A DNA stretch of 64,000 nt from Pseudarthrobacter sp. NIBRBAC000502772 (GTDB lineage: Bacteria > Actinomycetota > Actinomycetes > Actinomycetales > Micrococcaceae). The stretch's first letter is position 1; every line of letters begins with the position of its first letter. Of this stretch, positions 8,006-16,734 are shown piece by piece. A program made the translations under genes and the position numbers. Where the stretch lies: assembly GCF_006517235.1 (NCBI RefSeq), contig NZ_CP041188.1, positions 4,154,001 through 4,218,000 on the forward strand, read 5' to 3'. The notes beneath the pieces were generated by a model, which saw only the letters and a program-made list of their open reading frames with translations, had not been told where the DNA came from and ran no database searches.

Positions 8006-8479
8006 GTGGACGAATTGGCACGACTTGAAGGAGAGTCCGGGGAGGTGCCGCTGGACGACGTCGACCGCCGGATCATCGCCGAACTCACCCGGGACGGGAG
8101 GATGTCCGTGACGCAGGTGGCCGAGAATGTCCACATCTCCCGGGCCCACGCGTACACGCGCATTGCCAGACTGACCGGCGAAGGTGTCCTGACCAAGTTC
8201 ACGGCCCTGGTGGACCCCATCAAGGCCGGGCTGAAGTCCTCCGCCTACGTCACGCTGAAGGTGAGCCAGCATTCGTGGCGTGAGCTGCGCGAGCAGCTGC
8301 GCGCGATCCCGGAGGTCCATCACATCGCTCTCGTGGGAGGCGATTTTGATGTGATCCTCCTGGTGCGCGCCATCGACAACACCGACCTGCGGCGGGTGAT
8401 ATTCGACCAGCTGCAGGCCATGCCGGGCGTCCAGGACACGCAGACGTTTCTGGTGTTTGAGGATGTTGATACGCGTTAG
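8006..8479 (+). CDS. Lrp/AsnC family transcriptional regulator
   Basis: A 157-residue regulator. The N-terminal winged helix (LDDVDRRIIAELTRDGRMS, then a recognition helix in VSQ-like AENVHISRAHAYTRI) is followed by an AsnC/RAM ligand-binding domain (VHHIALVGGDFDVILLV). It begins with GTG. It is transcribed away from the E1-E2 operon with a 150-bp shared intergenic region, so it probably controls that operon in response to an amino acid or 2-oxo acid, like BkdR. Confidence 0.9.
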   Translation: MDELARLEGESGEVPLDDVDRRIIAELTRDGRMSVTQVAENVHISRAHAYTRIARLTGEGVLTKFTALVDPIKAGLKSSAYVTLKVSQHSWRELREQLRAIPEVHHIALVGGDFDVILLVRAIDNTDLRRVIFDQLQAMPGVQDTQTFLVFEDVDTR

Positions 8480-8488
8480 GGCGCGCGA

Positions 8489-9166
8489 TTAGAGGCCGTG
8501 CGCCTTGTCCTGTCCGTGGCGGTAGGAGTGGTAGGCGTAGACCAGCAAGGCGATCCCCGCCAGGATCGTGACGGCCGAGACGGCGTAGTCCAAGGGGATG
8601 AGCAGCGCCATAGCCTGGAGAGCGAAGATCACTCCCAGTCCGCCGAGAACGGCAGCAGGAATCAAGGGCCACTTCATCCGGCCGGTGTTCTCGGAAGTTC
8701 GGACCGGGACAAGGGACAGCACCCCGAACGTGGCCGCCAGGCCCAAGAATAGGACGGCGGCGACGGGCGTGCCTTGGAGCGCCTGCGGGAGGGCCACGAT
8801 GACGGCCAGCGTGAACATCACCCCGCATGGGATGAGGGCCCACCAGTTGGCCGGCTCGCGCAGGTAAACCGCGGCGAATCCGGCTGCCATGAACAGGAAC
8901 AGGTAGGCTCCGCCCGCACTGCCGGCCGTGAGTTGAGTGACGGTGATGACGGCGGCCACGCCCAGGAATACCGAGCCGGGGATTGCCGCCCACCAGTTCT
9001 CGCGGCTTCGAATGAAGAGGGATATGAACACCACCCCCACCGCGGCGAACATCAGCGCCGGTACATAAGCGAAGCTCTCCGCGACGCCGAGCAGGTCCAA
9101 CAGCATGAGCACGCCGACCGCGATCAGGCCGATGCCCGCGATGATGCTTGTCTTTGCCGAGTTCAC
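8489..9166 (-). CDS. Polytopic membrane protein with threefold internal repeat
   Basis: A 225-residue membrane protein with about eight hydrophobic segments and no recognised enzyme motif. A short motif, NWWAAIPG, recurs as NWWALIPC and more weakly as MKWPLIPA, each preceded by a polar turn (SREN, EPAN, ENTGR) and followed by a membrane helix, so the protein looks like a triplication of a two-helix unit. It ends 10 bp from the convergent Lrp-type gene. Function is unknown. Confidence 0.75.
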   Translation of the reverse strand: MNSAKTSIIAGIGLIAVGVLMLLDLLGVAESFAYVPALMFAAVGVVFISLFIRSRENWWAAIPGSVFLGVAAVITVTQLTAGSAGGAYLFLFMAAGFAAVYLREPANWWALIPCGVMFTLAVIVALPQALQGTPVAAVLFLGLAATFGVLSLVPVRTSENTGRMKWPLIPAAVLGGLGVIFALQAMALLIPLDYAVSAVTILAGIALLVYAYHSYRHGQDKAHGL

Positions 9167-9295
9167 CGTTTGCCTCCCGCAAATACGGCAGGCGGCCTCG
9201 CCGCGCTGTTGCCTTCAGGCTAGGTCCAGCCCGGAACCGGACATAGGGCACAAAGCCCCGGCCTTCAACCTGCCCGGAGGCGACGCCCGTCAGGA

Positions 9296-9315
9296 GCCAC
9301 GCCTGGAGGCGTGGC
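9296..9315. terminator. Hairpin downstream of the SGNH hydrolase gene
   Basis: GCCACGCC (9296-9303) and GGCGTGGC (9308-9315) form a perfect 8-bp stem with a TGGA loop, 34 bp beyond the minus-strand stop codon of the SGNH gene. No U-tract follows. Confidence 0.5.
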
Positions 9316-9349
9316 CCAGCTGAGTCACACCGTCTTGGCGGGCTCTGGC

Positions 9350-10159
9350 TCACTGAATCAGCGTGGCCCAGGACTCCAGGAACTTCTCGGCAAGATGCGC
9401 GTGGCCGGCGGTGTTCGGGTGCGCACCGTCAAAGTCGAATCCGGGGCTGTTGGCACCCGTGAACCAGCCGGCCTCGTAGGCGTCGATGAACGGAGCACCG
9501 GCGGCTGCGGCCCCGGCGCGGACGGCGCTGTTCGCACCTTGCAGTTCCTCCGCTAACGGCTGGGGGGCCGAGGGCCCAAGAACCACTACCTGGACGCCGG
9601 GCCACAACGTGCGGGCCGCCTCGATGGTCTGCGCCGTGGCGGTTTGGATTTCATCAGGGCTGGTGACCAGGGCGTCGTTCTGGCCGCCTTGCAGTATGAG
9701 GACGTTGGGGACGAAGCGCGGATCCGCAGCGGCTTCCCGCAACCGGACTTCGTACTCACGGGCCGCGCTGTCCTGCGGACCACCGCCCCACGCGAAGCCG
9801 GTTCCGCCCTCACCGTCGATGTTGGTGGGGTATCCGAGTGCGTTGGCAACAACGTACGCCCACCCCTGGTCTGGCTGGTCCGCACCCTCACCGGCAGTGT
9901 ACGAATCGCCAAGAATCAGGAGGACGGGCCGGGCGGGAAGCTGGATTTTCAGCTGTTGGGCCGTTGCAGTGGCTGTGGGTGCCGGGGTCGCGGTAGTAGT
10001 CGGTGTGGCAGTCACCGTGGCCGCCGGAGAGCTTGCCGTCACAGGGCTGACGGCTTCGCCTGGGCCACGCGGATTCGTCAGGGCGATTCCTGCCACCCCG
10101 AAGGCAGCCACGGCCAGCAGAAAGAGTGCACCGTACTTGATCCATTCCTGCTTGGTCAT
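9350..10159 (-). CDS. Membrane-anchored SGNH/GDSL hydrolase
   Basis: A 269-residue protein with an N-terminal membrane anchor (about residues 8-26), a Thr/Ala/Pro-rich linker and an SGNH esterase domain: LGDSYTAGEG (block I, nucleophile Ser), GGQND (block III) and DGAHPNTAGH (block V, catalytic Asp-His). The enzyme would act outside the membrane as an esterase or deacylase on a cell-envelope glycan or lipid. The start at 10159 is preferred because GGAG lies about 7 bp upstream. The acyltransferase gene directly upstream suggests a pair that adds and removes acyl groups. Confidence 0.87.
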   Translation of the reverse strand: MTKQEWIKYGALFLLAVAAFGVAGIALTNPRGPGEAVSPVTASSPAATVTATPTTTATPAPTATATAQQLKIQLPARPVLLILGDSYTAGEGADQPDQGWAYVVANALGYPTNIDGEGGTGFAWGGGPQDSAAREYEVRLREAAADPRFVPNVLILQGGQNDALVTSPDEIQTATAQTIEAARTLWPGVQVVVLGPSAPQPLAEELQGANSAVRAGAAAAGAPFIDAYEAGWFTGANSPGFDFDGAHPNTAGHAHLAEKFLESWATLIQ

Positions 10160-10228
10160 GCTGGGTCTCCGCCGCTTCTCGTCACCCGGCACATCTTACC
10201 GGCGTCGGCGCGGAGAAACTCAGTTCGT

Positions 10229-11413
10229 TCAGGTACGGCCGGCCAGCTCCAATTCCCGAGCGGGTTCCGGTACTGGCTCCGGGGCGGGACGGACGACGGC
10301 GGGTTCCAGCCTTCTGGAGGCCCAGCGGCGGATGGGTGTTTCCACAAATCGGAACGATCCGTAAGCCATCAGCACGGTCAGGGCTGCCGTCAGCGGTACG
10401 CGGACGGCGAGCGATGGGACCAGCGGAATCAGCAGGATAAAGACCGGTAAGTGCCAGAGGTACATGCCGTAGGACAGGTCCCGGCCCGGGCGGGAAAGCC
10501 AGCGGTGGCCCAGGACCTTTGAGAAGAGGCCATCCGGCAGAAGAACAAGCCACCCGATGACCAGCCCGGCCAGTAGTGCCAAGGCAGTCGGGCCCACGGT
10601 CCAGAAGACATCAAACCAGGCACCGGGTTCGGTGGGCTCCTTGAGCAGGAACACGGCCAGCACCAGTGCGAGCCCCGCGAACGGACCGCCCCGCCGCACA
10701 CCGGCCTGCAGCGAGACATGGAGCCTGGTGCCCGGGCTAATGGACGACAACACCAGAGCCACGGCGCACCCCAGAAGCAACTCGTCAGCCCGTGTATCCG
10801 GCCCGTTGTAAATCCGGGCCAGCGATGCCCCGCCGGAGACCAGGAAGAACCGTGAAACCAGGAACCCCGCCGCCAGGACGGCCGTTATCCAGGCGACCGT
10901 GCGGACCTTCCAGAACCGCAGCATCAGCAGGAGCAACACTGGCCAGATCAGGTAGAACTGCTCCTCGACGGCGAGCGTCCAGGTGGGGCTCAGCGCGCCG
11001 CCGCCGGTCGAGGAACCGAAGGCTCCGAAGTTGGACAGGTTCATCAGGTAGCCAGCCGCCGGAATGGCATCCGCTTCCTGGCCGCCCCACCCCGACGACG
11101 GAAAGATCAGGCCGACCAGAACCACCACAGCACAAAGAACCAGCAGCGCCGGCCAGAGCCGGGCGAGCCGTTTGGCGTAGAAAACCCCAAGCCGCAGCCG
11201 ACCCGTGGAGCGGTACTCCTTCATGATCAGCAGAGTGATGACAAAGCCGCTGAGCGTGAAGAAAACGTCCACGCCAATGGATCCACCGGGGGCGAACCCG
11301 GTGACCGTGTGGAAGAGAAAAACGCCGGCCACCGCGACGGTGCGCAGGCCATCGAGTGCGTGCTGCCGCCCGGACACCAGCCCGGGTTCGGGCGCGGCCG
11401 GGCGTTCGTTCAT
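10229..11413 (-). CDS. Acyltransferase family 3 membrane protein (OafA/YrhL-like)
   Basis: About 394 residues with ten or so membrane helices. The family hallmarks are visible: HALDGLRTVAVAGVFLFH near the N-terminus with the catalytic histidine, and GVDVFFTLSGFVITLLI. Such proteins O-acylate cell-surface sugars or lipids. A GTG 33 bp upstream (11446) is an alternative start. It sits upstream of the SGNH hydrolase on the same strand. Confidence 0.9.
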   Translation of the reverse strand: MNERPAAPEPGLVSGRQHALDGLRTVAVAGVFLFHTVTGFAPGGSIGVDVFFTLSGFVITLLIMKEYRSTGRLRLGVFYAKRLARLWPALLVLCAVVVLVGLIFPSSGWGGQEADAIPAAGYLMNLSNFGAFGSSTGGGALSPTWTLAVEEQFYLIWPVLLLLMLRFWKVRTVAWITAVLAAGFLVSRFFLVSGGASLARIYNGPDTRADELLLGCAVALVLSSISPGTRLHVSLQAGVRRGGPFAGLALVLAVFLLKEPTEPGAWFDVFWTVGPTALALLAGLVIGWLVLLPDGLFSKVLGHRWLSRPGRDLSYGMYLWHLPVFILLIPLVPSLAVRVPLTAALTVLMAYGSFRFVETPIRRWASRRLEPAVVRPAPEPVPEPARELELAGRT

Positions 11414-11559
11414 GTTCAGGATTCCGCTACTTGACCAAAAATTCACTCATCAAGCATATATAACGTTTCCATAACCCCGCTGAGTGCCGGCTGGGCGCCA
11501 GCTGAGTACGGCGGGGTCAAAGGCCGGTATTGCGGGCCTTCGGGGAGCCAACCAGCGAC

Positions 11560-13269
11560 TCAGGGCACGCACGCCTTCGCGGGTTCCGGCGAGGCCTGGC
11601 CGTTGCCCCTGCGGATCACTACTTCCACACACGTAGCGGCGTCCGGGCTGGCAGCAACCACGGCCCGGGCTTCGCTGGAGCTAGTGTATTCACCGGACTG
11701 CAGCACCGATACCGGCCGCCACATGTACACATCCCCCTCCGCGGGCGCAGGGTTCTCCCACGTAAACGTCACGCTGCTGCCCGCTTTTGTGCCGGCAAGC
11801 TTGGCCGGGGCTGGCACCACACTGCCCGGCGCAACTGCGTCCAGAGGCCCGTCCAAGCTGGGTTTGGCCTGCGGCGCACTGACGGGAGCGCCCGCCCCGT
11901 TGACCACCACCATCCCGGTCACAGCGGCCGCGGCGAGCACTCCCCCGGCCGCCAGCAACAGCCATTTGGGGCGGCGCCTCGCGTCGCCGGGCTCGCCGCC
12001 CGGGGCAGGTTCCGCATCCGGCTGCACGGCGGCGGGCCGGAGCTGCGTGTCTTCCACGGGCACGGGCGTGAACGGGGCCGGACGGTCCCAGCCTGCTCGA
12101 ACGTTCGACGGCGGTGCGCTGGCAGGAGCCGCTGCTCCCGTTCCGGAGCCGGTGGCCCGGGCCACGGTTGCCTCGTCCGGCGCCTGCGGCACACCAGATT
12201 GCGCCGCCCCAGCCTGCGTCGCCCCAACCTGCGGCACCCCAGTCCTCGGCAGCGTCGGCTGCTGCGCCCAGTTGGATACAGAGGCCCGCACGGACGAGCC
12301 GGTGTTCGTGGTGGACGCCCGCGGGTCGATGGACACCACGCCGCGGATCCGGGTTGCATCCTCCGGGGCATCGTCCGGATGATCGGCGTCCGGGCCATCG
12401 TCCAGCACTTCAAAGCTGGTGACGGACAGGCCGAGTTCCACCTGGATCCGCTGCAGGGCCAGTCCCAGGGCGTGCGCGGACTGGTAGCGGGAACCGGGCT
12501 GCTTGGCCATCGCCACGGCCAGGACCTGCTGCAGCGACTGCGGGATATCGATCCGGCCCAGGCCCGGCAACGGCATGGACGCGATCCTGGACATCATTTC
12601 CCGGGGCGCATTGTTGCCGCCGGGCAGGGCGAACGGTGAGTGGCCGGCCAGCAGCGTGTAGATCGTTGCGCCCAGGGCCCACACGTCCACCATCACGCCG
12701 TCGGCTTCGGCGCTACCGAAGGATTCCGGCGGGGACCACGGGATGGACATGCCGCCGTCGTCGTCCGCGGCCGAATCCATGGTGCCGGAAATGCCGAAGT
12801 CCGTCAGCGCGGGCCGGTTGTAGTCCGTCACGAGGATGTTGGCCGGTTTGATGTCCCGGTGGACGATTCCGGCCCGGTGGGCTGTTTCGACCGCGGAGGC
12901 CACCTGGATGCCCACCGCCAGCGCCTCGTCCACGCTGAACCGCTGGCGCCGCATCCGCGCATCCAGGTTGGGCTTGGAGCAGTACTCCATGGCCAGGTAG
13001 GAGTGGCCGGACGCAGACACGTTCGCTTCGTAAATCGTGACAATGAACGGGTGCGTGGACAGCTGCGCCATGAGGTTGGCTTCGGATTCGAAGCGGCGCC
13101 GGGCGCCGTCGGTCTTCAGGTCGGACAGCAGCACTTTGACGGCCACCTTCCGCCGCGGCCTGTCCTGCTCGTAGAGGTAGACGTCGGCGAAACCGCCCGA
13201 GCCCAACGGCTGGACGTACCGGTAGCCGTCGATGGCCGGCGGCGCCGCCGGCCCGCGCTTTGCAGTCAT
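11560..13269 (-). CDS. Ser/Thr protein kinase with extracellular domain
   Basis: A 569-residue Hanks-type kinase. The glycine loop GSGGFADVY (about residue 23), VAVK lysine (K45), HRDIKPAN (137-144) and DFG (157-159) are intact, so it should be active. A Pro/Ala-rich juxtamembrane region with QVGATQAG-like repeats leads to one membrane helix (about residues 437-459) and a C-terminal extracellular segment that looks like a fibronectin-type fold. It has no PASTA repeats. It starts directly at the stop codon of the transglutaminase-like gene, so the two are one transcription unit. Confidence 0.92.
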   Translation of the reverse strand: MTAKRGPAAPPAIDGYRYVQPLGSGGFADVYLYEQDRPRRKVAVKVLLSDLKTDGARRRFESEANLMAQLSTHPFIVTIYEANVSASGHSYLAMEYCSKPNLDARMRRQRFSVDEALAVGIQVASAVETAHRAGIVHRDIKPANILVTDYNRPALTDFGISGTMDSAADDDGGMSIPWSPPESFGSAEADGVMVDVWALGATIYTLLAGHSPFALPGGNNAPREMMSRIASMPLPGLGRIDIPQSLQQVLAVAMAKQPGSRYQSAHALGLALQRIQVELGLSVTSFEVLDDGPDADHPDDAPEDATRIRGVVSIDPRASTTNTGSSVRASVSNWAQQPTLPRTGVPQVGATQAGAAQSGVPQAPDEATVARATGSGTGAAAPASAPPSNVRAGWDRPAPFTPVPVEDTQLRPAAVQPDAEPAPGGEPGDARRRPKWLLLAAGGVLAAAAVTGMVVVNGAGAPVSAPQAKPSLDGPLDAVAPGSVVPAPAKLAGTKAGSSVTFTWENPAPAEGDVYMWRPVSVLQSGEYTSSSEARAVVAASPDAATCVEVVIRRGNGQASPEPAKACVP

Positions 13270-15003
13270 TTACTTTCTCCTTGCAATCCGTGAGCCCAGC
13301 GATGAGACCAGCGGTTTCACTGTTGAGGCCACCGACGAAAGCAGCGACGAGGCGCCCTTCCGCAGCTGCCCGGGCAATCCGCCGTCGGCCGGGGAGGCCA
13401 GTGACCGGAGCGAGAACCTGGCCCGCTGGCGCCGCCAGAACCCCACCGAGCCGGTCATTTCCTGCACGGAGGTATCCACATCGGCCCAGAAGGCCCGGAT
13501 CTGGTCGTCGCTGGGCTGCCCGGCGGCGAACACCGCCTTGTCCGCGCGGTGGGCCAAGAGCACCGTGGTGGTACCGCTGGCCGGGAACGCCTCGGCAAGG
13601 TTGGCGGCGTTCTCCCGCCGGGTGGCGCCGGCTGCAACAGGCGTGCCCAGGTCCGCGGCGGCACTCATGACTTCGCTCCAGCCGCCGCTGATCCGGTCCG
13701 TCGGCGAGCCGGTGCCAGCCCGGATTTTGCGACGGCGCAGCTTCAGCCAGGCAATGAGCACTAGGGGCAGGACCAGGACGGCTACCGGAACGAGGCCGAT
13801 GCCAATCGCCAGCAGGATGGGTCCCAGCACACCCCAGAGACCCTGCTGGTTCTGTTCGGCATCCTGCGCGTCGGGCTCGGAATCCGGCGGCAGCTCCGCG
13901 GGTGCCTGCGGCGGCGGTGGCGGCTGCAGCACCTGCGGCTGTGGCTTGGACTTGGGCTGCGGGTCCGGCGGAATGGGAACGTTGTCTTCGGACGGCGTCG
14001 GGTTGAACGGCACCCAGCCGGCTCCGGCAAACGCCACCTCCACCCAGGCGTGCACGTCATCACCGGTGAGCTCAACGGCGCCGGAACCCTGCGGCTTTTT
14101 GGGGTCCGGGTAGAAGCCCATCACCACGCGCGCGGGGATGCCCAGTTCGCGGGCCATCAGGGCCATGGCCACTGCGTACTGTTCGTCGTCGCCCACCATC
14201 TGTTTGGCGTTGAGCAGGGAGGCAATGCGCTGCGCCCCGTGCCCGGACATGCTCCGCGCTTCGCCGTCCAGGCCGTGGCTGAAGGCGCCCTGCTTGGACA
14301 GTGCAGTCTCCAGCTTGCGGACACGTTCCAGGGGCAACGAGGCATCGCCCACAATTTCGTTGGCTTTGGCGGCCACAACCTGCGGCACACTCTCCGCCGA
14401 CGGCATGGACACGGTGACGAAGCCGGCCTGCGCCAGCTCGGTCTCGGCAGGCAGCGCGGGATAGGCCACTCCCAGGCTGTAGGTGTCCCCCGCCTGCAGC
14501 CGCGCGGTGGTCAGGGCCGTATCCGTTCCGGCGTTGAAGTACAGCGAGTCGCCCAGCTCGGTGCCCCGTCCGCCGTCGAACTCCACACTGCGTAGGGTGC
14601 CGCTGGACGGCAGCCAGACACCCTTGTACGCCTCAACGGCAACTCTGACATCCACCGAACCGGTGTCCGCCAAGGGGGCGCCTGCACGGGAACCTCCGAT
14701 TGCCGCGGGGTTGCTGATAGGCGCGTAGTTGCTGGAGCTGCCGCCGAAGACGTCGAACACCACGCCGTCGTAGGAGTCCAGCGTTGCCAGCCGGATCCTG
14801 GCTCCGGCAGGCAGGCCGGCCACGGTGAGGAGCTTGGTTTCCTTCTGGTTCTTGACGTAGTCCCGGAAGCTGGCCAGCGGGCTGGCATAGTCACGCAGGT
14901 CCAGCGGCGGTACCACTACGTCGCGCAGGATCTGGCGGTTGGCGGACGCGCTGAGCACCGGGCTGGCGGCCAGCGCCACGGCGCCCGCCACCGCCAGGAC
15001 CAC
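13270..15003 (-). CDS. Transglutaminase-like (TgpA-type) protein, N-terminally truncated
   Basis: A 577-residue protein whose first residues are the last membrane helix of the usual multi-helix N-terminal region; relatives are typically more than 700 residues. An in-frame TAG at 15043-15045 closes the frame upstream. The transglutaminase core is recognisable ([20 protein letters not shown], then DDVHAWVEV and WVPFNPTP), but the catalytic Cys position is Asp (GDDEQYA at 271-277) and the Asp of DPT is Asn, so transglutaminase chemistry is unlikely. A second membrane helix (about 375-405) and a cytoplasmic tail follow. The MoxR and DUF58 genes that normally precede it are absent. Confidence 0.85.
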   Translation of the reverse strand: MVLAVAGAVALAASPVLSASANRQILRDVVVPPLDLRDYASPLASFRDYVKNQKETKLLTVAGLPAGARIRLATLDSYDGVVFDVFGGSSSNYAPISNPAAIGGSRAGAPLADTGSVDVRVAVEAYKGVWLPSSGTLRSVEFDGGRGTELGDSLYFNAGTDTALTTARLQAGDTYSLGVAYPALPAETELAQAGFVTVSMPSAESVPQVVAAKANEIVGDASLPLERVRKLETALSKQGAFSHGLDGEARSMSGHGAQRIASLLNAKQMVGDDEQYAVAMALMARELGIPARVVMGFYPDPKKPQGSGAVELTGDDVHAWVEVAFAGAGWVPFNPTPSEDNVPIPPDPQPKSKPQPQVLQPPPPPQAPAELPPDSEPDAQDAEQNQQGLWGVLGPILLAIGIGLVPVAVLVLPLVLIAWLKLRRRKIRAGTGSPTDRISGGWSEVMSAAADLGTPVAAGATRRENAANLAEAFPASGTTTVLLAHRADKAVFAAGQPSDDQIRAFWADVDTSVQEMTGSVGFWRRQRARFSLRSLASPADGGLPGQLRKGASSLLSSVASTVKPLVSSLGSRIARRK

Positions 15004-15042
15004 TGCCGCAAAGGCGGAGCGGCGCGGCCCGGCGCGGCTGTC

Positions 15043-15219
15043 CTACCGTGGCGGCTCCGCATGGAAATCGAGGGGCTGTATCGCCATGGCTTGGCGGTCC
15101 CGGGGTTCAAAAGACTCCAGCTGCATCGCCGGAGCGGCACACGCATCACAGCGGCTGACAAAGTGGTGGGGGCAATCCCCAGGATCCAGGCCGTCCCCGC
15201 TGGGCACTCTGATTCTCAT
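15043..15219 (-). CDS. Small Cys/His-containing ORF (58 aa)
   Basis: An ATG at 15219 with AGGGA a few bases upstream opens a 58-codon frame ending at the TAG next to the truncated transglutaminase gene. The peptide has DCPHHF and RCDAC, a possible metal-binding Cys/His set, and an acidic, proline-containing tail. I do not recognise it. It may be a real small gene or a readable scar at the deletion point that removed the 5' part of the neighbour. Confidence 0.4.
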   Translation of the reverse strand: MRIRVPSGDGLDPGDCPHHFVSRCDACAAPAMQLESFEPRDRQAMAIQPLDFHAEPPR

Positions 15220-15511
15220 GGGATCCCTGCCGCTTTCTGTTGTCGCGTCGGGCGGGCGCTTTGGTCATGCAGTAAGGCGATGATGGTGCCGGCGGCGACC
15301 GTAGGGCACCAACCCAGAATCCCGCCGACAATTACATTAAAGGGAGTGTCCCGGCCCAAAGCACGAGTAGCCCGTACTCAGCTTTTTCAGCACGACTACT
15401 GACCAGAACGACGCGGGGGTTCACCCCACGGCCCGTCGCGGACGCGGCAGTCGAACGTGATTTATTATTTCCGTTACCTGTGCGTAACGTCCGTACCCTT
15501 ACACTCTGGAT

Positions 15512-15649
15512 ATGGGGACTAAACAACACAAAACCTTCTGCCCGTCGTGCGGCAAGACCACCAACCACGTGACCCGGTATCAAATGGACGACGGCGGCGG
15601 TCCGCTGATTGCCACGGTCCGGTGTGCTGAGCACTCGGAGGCAGCCTGA
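15512..15649 (+). CDS. Small zinc-ribbon protein (45 aa)
   Basis: A 45-codon frame encodes TFCPSCGKTTNHVTRY followed by a second half with VRCAEHSE, i.e. CxxC plus a C-x-x-H pair, the layout of a small zinc ribbon. There is no good ribosome-binding site, but a TACACT hexamer at 15500-15505 lies 6 bp before the ATG, the spacing expected for a leaderless transcript. Short actinobacterial proteins of this kind are often annotated as hypothetical. Confidence 0.6.
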   Translation: MGTKQHKTFCPSCGKTTNHVTRYQMDDGGGPLIATVRCAEHSEAA

Positions 15650-15672
15650 GGCAGAGCCTAGCTTGACCCTGC

Positions 15673-16632
15673 CTACGGGACGATCAGAACATCAGGAAAC
15701 CAGATTGCGGCTCCAAGGGTAGTGAGGGAGACAGCCAACACAATCCAAAAGCCCACTGGCCAAAGTATCCGGCTTCGCATCTGCTCATACCAATGCCACT
15801 CGGTCTTATCCATGATGGCGTTGATGTGCTGAAGGCCATTATCCCTATCCATAGCTTCCAACTGCTTTGTGGCGGTGACCTCCAACCGGGAATGCTTGGC
15901 CATCAGTTGAATGCACAGCAATGAAATGACGACACTGGTAAGGCAAGAGGCGATTCGCCCAAACAGCGACATTGCCGGTGACAGCGCAATCGTGAGCAAA
16001 AATGCCTGAGCCGTCATGGCGAGCCCCGGCGTCTGCCAGATGAGGCCGTTATGGGCCAGAGCGCGAGCAGAGAGCGTCTGGTAGGTCAGTGCAAACCGCG
16101 CGGGGCCACCATCAGCGCTCAGTAGCTTCGCAACCAGTCCCGCGGTTCCCGGCCAAAGGTCATCGAGCCTGCTCACATCCGCGACAGGCACCCAGCGAAA
16201 CTCTCTTGCTTCTCCACCAATCCTCACTTCCAAGTCGGTGGTAGCGGTGCATTCAAGGACAAAGTTGAGCCCCACGGCGTGTTTCCTGGGATCGAATCCG
16301 AACCCCGGGCGCTCATCAGGGAACCACTGCTCCACAGATGTCGGCTGCGGGTTGTTGGGGACCACAATGCTGGGAGACACCAGTGAATCGTTCAAATGCC
16401 TGCGGATCGCGCCTTCGGCCGTTTCAAGCCGATTTATCCGGCCACCCAGATGGCACCATTTGTCTTGCCCAAATGGGCTCCCCCTGCGGATAAGTCCGAC
16501 GTGCGTGATGTGCCCCTTGCCAGAGCGAAGCACGGGGACAAAGTCCACGCAAGTGATGGGGACCAGATCCTGGATCTCTTCCCACGTCTGCCGTTCGATC
16601 CAACCGGGCGCTGTTTGGTGACTATGGCTCAT
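15673..16632 (-). CDS. Nudix-domain protein fused to a three-helix membrane region
   Basis: A 319-residue protein. Residues 1-180 form a Nudix fold of the kind that starts with ITCVDFVPVL and has KWCHLGGRIN before the box. The Nudix box (about residues 63-86) keeps the glycine and first glutamate but reads RRHLNDS where catalysis needs REUxEE, so hydrolysis is doubtful and ligand binding more likely. After a helical linker come two membrane helices (about 205-247), a charged cytoplasmic stretch and a third helix (about 291-312). This arrangement recalls nucleotide-sensing membrane effectors such as SLATT-type proteins, but I cannot assign it to one. Confidence 0.75.
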   Translation of the reverse strand: MSHSHQTAPGWIERQTWEEIQDLVPITCVDFVPVLRSGKGHITHVGLIRRGSPFGQDKWCHLGGRINRLETAEGAIRRHLNDSLVSPSIVVPNNPQPTSVEQWFPDERPGFGFDPRKHAVGLNFVLECTATTDLEVRIGGEAREFRWVPVADVSRLDDLWPGTAGLVAKLLSADGGPARFALTYQTLSARALAHNGLIWQTPGLAMTAQAFLLTIALSPAMSLFGRIASCLTSVVISLLCIQLMAKHSRLEVTATKQLEAMDRDNGLQHINAIMDKTEWHWYEQMRSRILWPVGFWIVLAVSLTTLGAAIWFPDVLIVP

Positions 16633-16734
16633 TGGTACATTCTGACAGGCGGCGCCGGAACGGCACGCCCGGCCATCGGTGCGGCGGGCGTTTCGAATGC
16701 CCCGACCACTTCGTGAGCATCAGCGGAGTGTTCC

